NCBI GenBank assembly: GCA_903960645.1
Contig: CAJCBN010000145.1
Location: 1-15,487 of the forward strand
Direction: 5' to 3'
DNA length: 15,487 bases
DNA from: an uncultured Actinomycetes bacterium
GTDB taxonomy: Bacteria; Actinomycetota; Thermoleophilia; Gaiellales; F1-60-MAGs149
This document shows positions 14,162 through 15,487 of this stretch, piece by piece. Made by a program: the position numbers and the translations under genes. Every line of letters begins with the position of its first letter. Position 1 is the first letter of the stretch. The notes under the pieces are model-generated. The model was not told where the DNA came from. It worked only from the letters and a program-made list of their open reading frames with translations, and did not search any database.

Positions 14162-15487
14162 ATGCTCCCGGCTGTGACACCCGTCAACGGCAGCGGCTCC
14201 CCCAGAATCGCGATCATCGGCGCCGGCTTCAGCGGCATCGGCATGGCGATCCGCCTCAAGCAGGCGGGCCTCACGAGCTTCACGATCTACGAGGCCGCAC
14301 CCGAGGTCGGCGGTACCTGGTTCCACAACTCCTACCCCGGGGCGGCCTGCGACATCGGCTCGCACCTCTACTCGTTCTCGTTCAAGCGCAATCACGACTG
14401 GACGAAGACGTACGCCGGGCACGAGGAGATCCTCGAGTACCTCAAGACGTGCATGCGCGAAGAGGACCTGTACGCCAAGACGCGCCTGAGCACCCCGATC
14501 GCGAGCGCCGTCTACGACGACGACGCGTGTACGTGGACGCTGACCACCGACGCCGGCGAGCAGCTCGAGCACGACGTCGTGATCTTCGGCTGTGGCCAGC
14601 TGAACGAGCCCGTCCGCCCCGACATCCCGGGCCTCGACGACTTTGCGGGGCGGCTCTTCCACTCCGCGCGGTGGGACCACGATTACGACCTCAAGGGCAA
14701 GCGCGTGGCCGTGATCGGCAACGGCGCCAGCGCCGCGCAGTTCGTCCCCGAGGTCGCCAAGGAGACCGCGCACCTGACGGTCTGCCAGCGCTCGAACTCG
14801 TGGATCGTGCCGCGCCGTGACTTCCCCTACTCCGCGACGCAGAAGCGCCGCTTCCGCCGCATCCCCGGCGTGGAGAGCCTGCATCGGCTCGGCATCTTCT
14901 GGTTCAACGAGCAGGGCTTCCTCGCGTTCCGCCCCGGCCAGAAGTGGTGGGGCCTGATCCAGGGCTCCGACAAGGCCGAGGAGTGGCAGAACATCGCGCT
15001 GCGCCACCTCGCGAAGCAGGTGCCCGACCCCGAGCTGCGGGCCCGGCTGACGCCCGACTACGGCATCGGCTGCAAGCGCGTGCTGCTGTCGAACGACTGG
15101 TACCCCACCCTGCAGCGCGAGGATGTGGACCTCGTGACGGACCGCATCACACGCGTCACGGCCGACTCGATCGAGACGGAGAGCGGCACGGTCGGACCGC
15201 TCGACGCGATCATCCTCGGCACGGGCTTCGACTCCACGAAGTTCATGTCGACCGTGAAGATCACCGGCTCGCACGGCCTCGACCTCGCAACGGCCTGGGC
15301 CGAGGGGCCGCAGGCGCACCTCGGCATCACCGTGGCGGGCTTCCCGAACCTGTTCATGCTCTACGGGCCCAACACGAACCTCGGGCACGGCACGATCATC
15401 TTCATGATCGAGTGCCAGATTCGCTACATCCGCAAGTGCCTCCAGAAGATGCAGCGCGACCACCTCAAGGTGCTGACCGTCGATCCG
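14162..15487 (+). CDS. Flavin-containing Baeyer-Villiger-type monooxygenase (3' truncated)
   Basis: 442 codons are visible before the window ends without a stop. The protein has two Rossmann motifs, GAGFSG (residues 20-25, FAD) and GNGASA (186-191, NADPH). Between them is 'FAGRLFHSARWD' (161-172), which fits the type I Baeyer-Villiger fingerprint FxGxxxHxxxW[P/D]. Other family pieces are 'EVGGTWFHNSYPGAACDIGS', 'CKRVLLSNDWYPTL' and 'ILGTGFDSTKF'. Such enzymes insert one oxygen atom from O2 into ketones to give esters or lactones, or oxidise N and S atoms. No ribosome site precedes ATG 14162. An in-frame GTG at 14174 lies 7 nt after a TATGCT -10-like element, so translation from a leaderless transcript at 14174 is a reasonable alternative. 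The substrate is unknown, and the gene is divergent from the acyl-CoA dehydrogenase. Confidence 0.9.
   Translation, partial: MLPAVTPVNGSGSPRIAIIGAGFSGIGMAIRLKQAGLTSFTIYEAAPEVGGTWFHNSYPGAACDIGSHLYSFSFKRNHDWTKTYAGHEEILEYLKTCMREEDLYAKTRLSTPIASAVYDDDACTWTLTTDAGEQLEHDVVIFGCGQLNEPVRPDIPGLDDFAGRLFHSARWDHDYDLKGKRVAVIGNGASAAQFVPEVAKETAHLTVCQRSNSWIVPRRDFPYSATQKRRFRRIPGVESLHRLGIFWFNEQGFLAFRPGQKWWGLIQGSDKAEEWQNIALRHLAKQVPDPELRARLTPDYGIGCKRVLLSNDWYPTLQREDVDLVTDRITRVTADSIETESGTVGPLDAIILGTGFDSTKFMSTVKITGSHGLDLATAWAEGPQAHLGITVAGFPNLFMLYGPNTNLGHGTIIFMIECQIRYIRKCLQKMQRDHLKVLTVDP

Noticed and set aside
12906..14177. A 423-codon plus-strand frame opposite the acyl-CoA dehydrogenase gene
   Set aside because: It starts inside the intergenic palindrome and is a mirror of a clear dehydrogenase gene.

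Overview
This window is GC-rich DNA with strong G/C preference at third codon positions, GTG starts and many 4-nt stop/start overlaps. It most likely comes from an actinobacterium, perhaps of the Thermoleophilia/Solirubrobacterales type. That placement is an inference from style and gene content; there is no rRNA or other marker gene here.

Region 1 (1-5198, plus strand) is the downstream part of a bacterial microcompartment (BMC) locus. It holds a truncated BMC-associated protein, a pentameric vertex protein (EutN/CcmL type), a hexameric shell protein (PduA/EutM type) and a tandem-domain trimeric shell protein that looks EutL-like. After an 82-bp gap with overlapping inverted repeats and a possible promoter come a small-molecule kinase of the aminoglycoside-phosphotransferase fold, a short-chain dehydrogenase, a GntR/UTRA regulator and an FmdA-type amidase. 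Shell genes plus this kinase and dehydrogenase match the aminoacetone/1-amino-2-propanol microcompartment known from Mycobacterium and Rhodococcus (RMM). The signature aldehyde dehydrogenase and aminotransferase are not in the window and may lie upstream. The FmdA gene, joined to the regulator by a GTGA overlap, is the unexpected member.

Region 2 (5217-8896, minus strand) is a three-gene unit: a flavin amine oxidase-family protein, an MmuM-type homocysteine S-methyltransferase joined to it by an ATGA overlap, and a second, closely related flavin oxidase. The two oxidases are paralogues that flank the methyltransferase.

Region 3 (8969-14069) looks like leucine/branched acyl-CoA catabolism. 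On the plus strand are a methylcrotonyl-CoA carboxylase-type carboxyltransferase, an enoyl-CoA hydratase resembling methylglutaconyl-CoA hydratase, and an unusually compact biotin carboxylase/biotin carrier subunit that appears to lack the BT domain. A convergent acyl-CoA dehydrogenase follows on the minus strand. The 65-bp gap between these convergent genes is filled by a large inverted repeat built from two copies of a 14-bp palindrome. HMG-CoA lyase is not present in the window.

Region 4 (14162-15487, plus strand) is the 5' part of a Baeyer-Villiger-type flavin monooxygenase that runs off the window. The regulatory candidates are the operator-like repeats at 1597-1638, an imperfect 26-bp dyad in the divergent gap at 8897-8968, and -10-like elements in three gaps. 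No tRNA, rRNA, CRISPR array, insertion sequence or phage gene was recognised.
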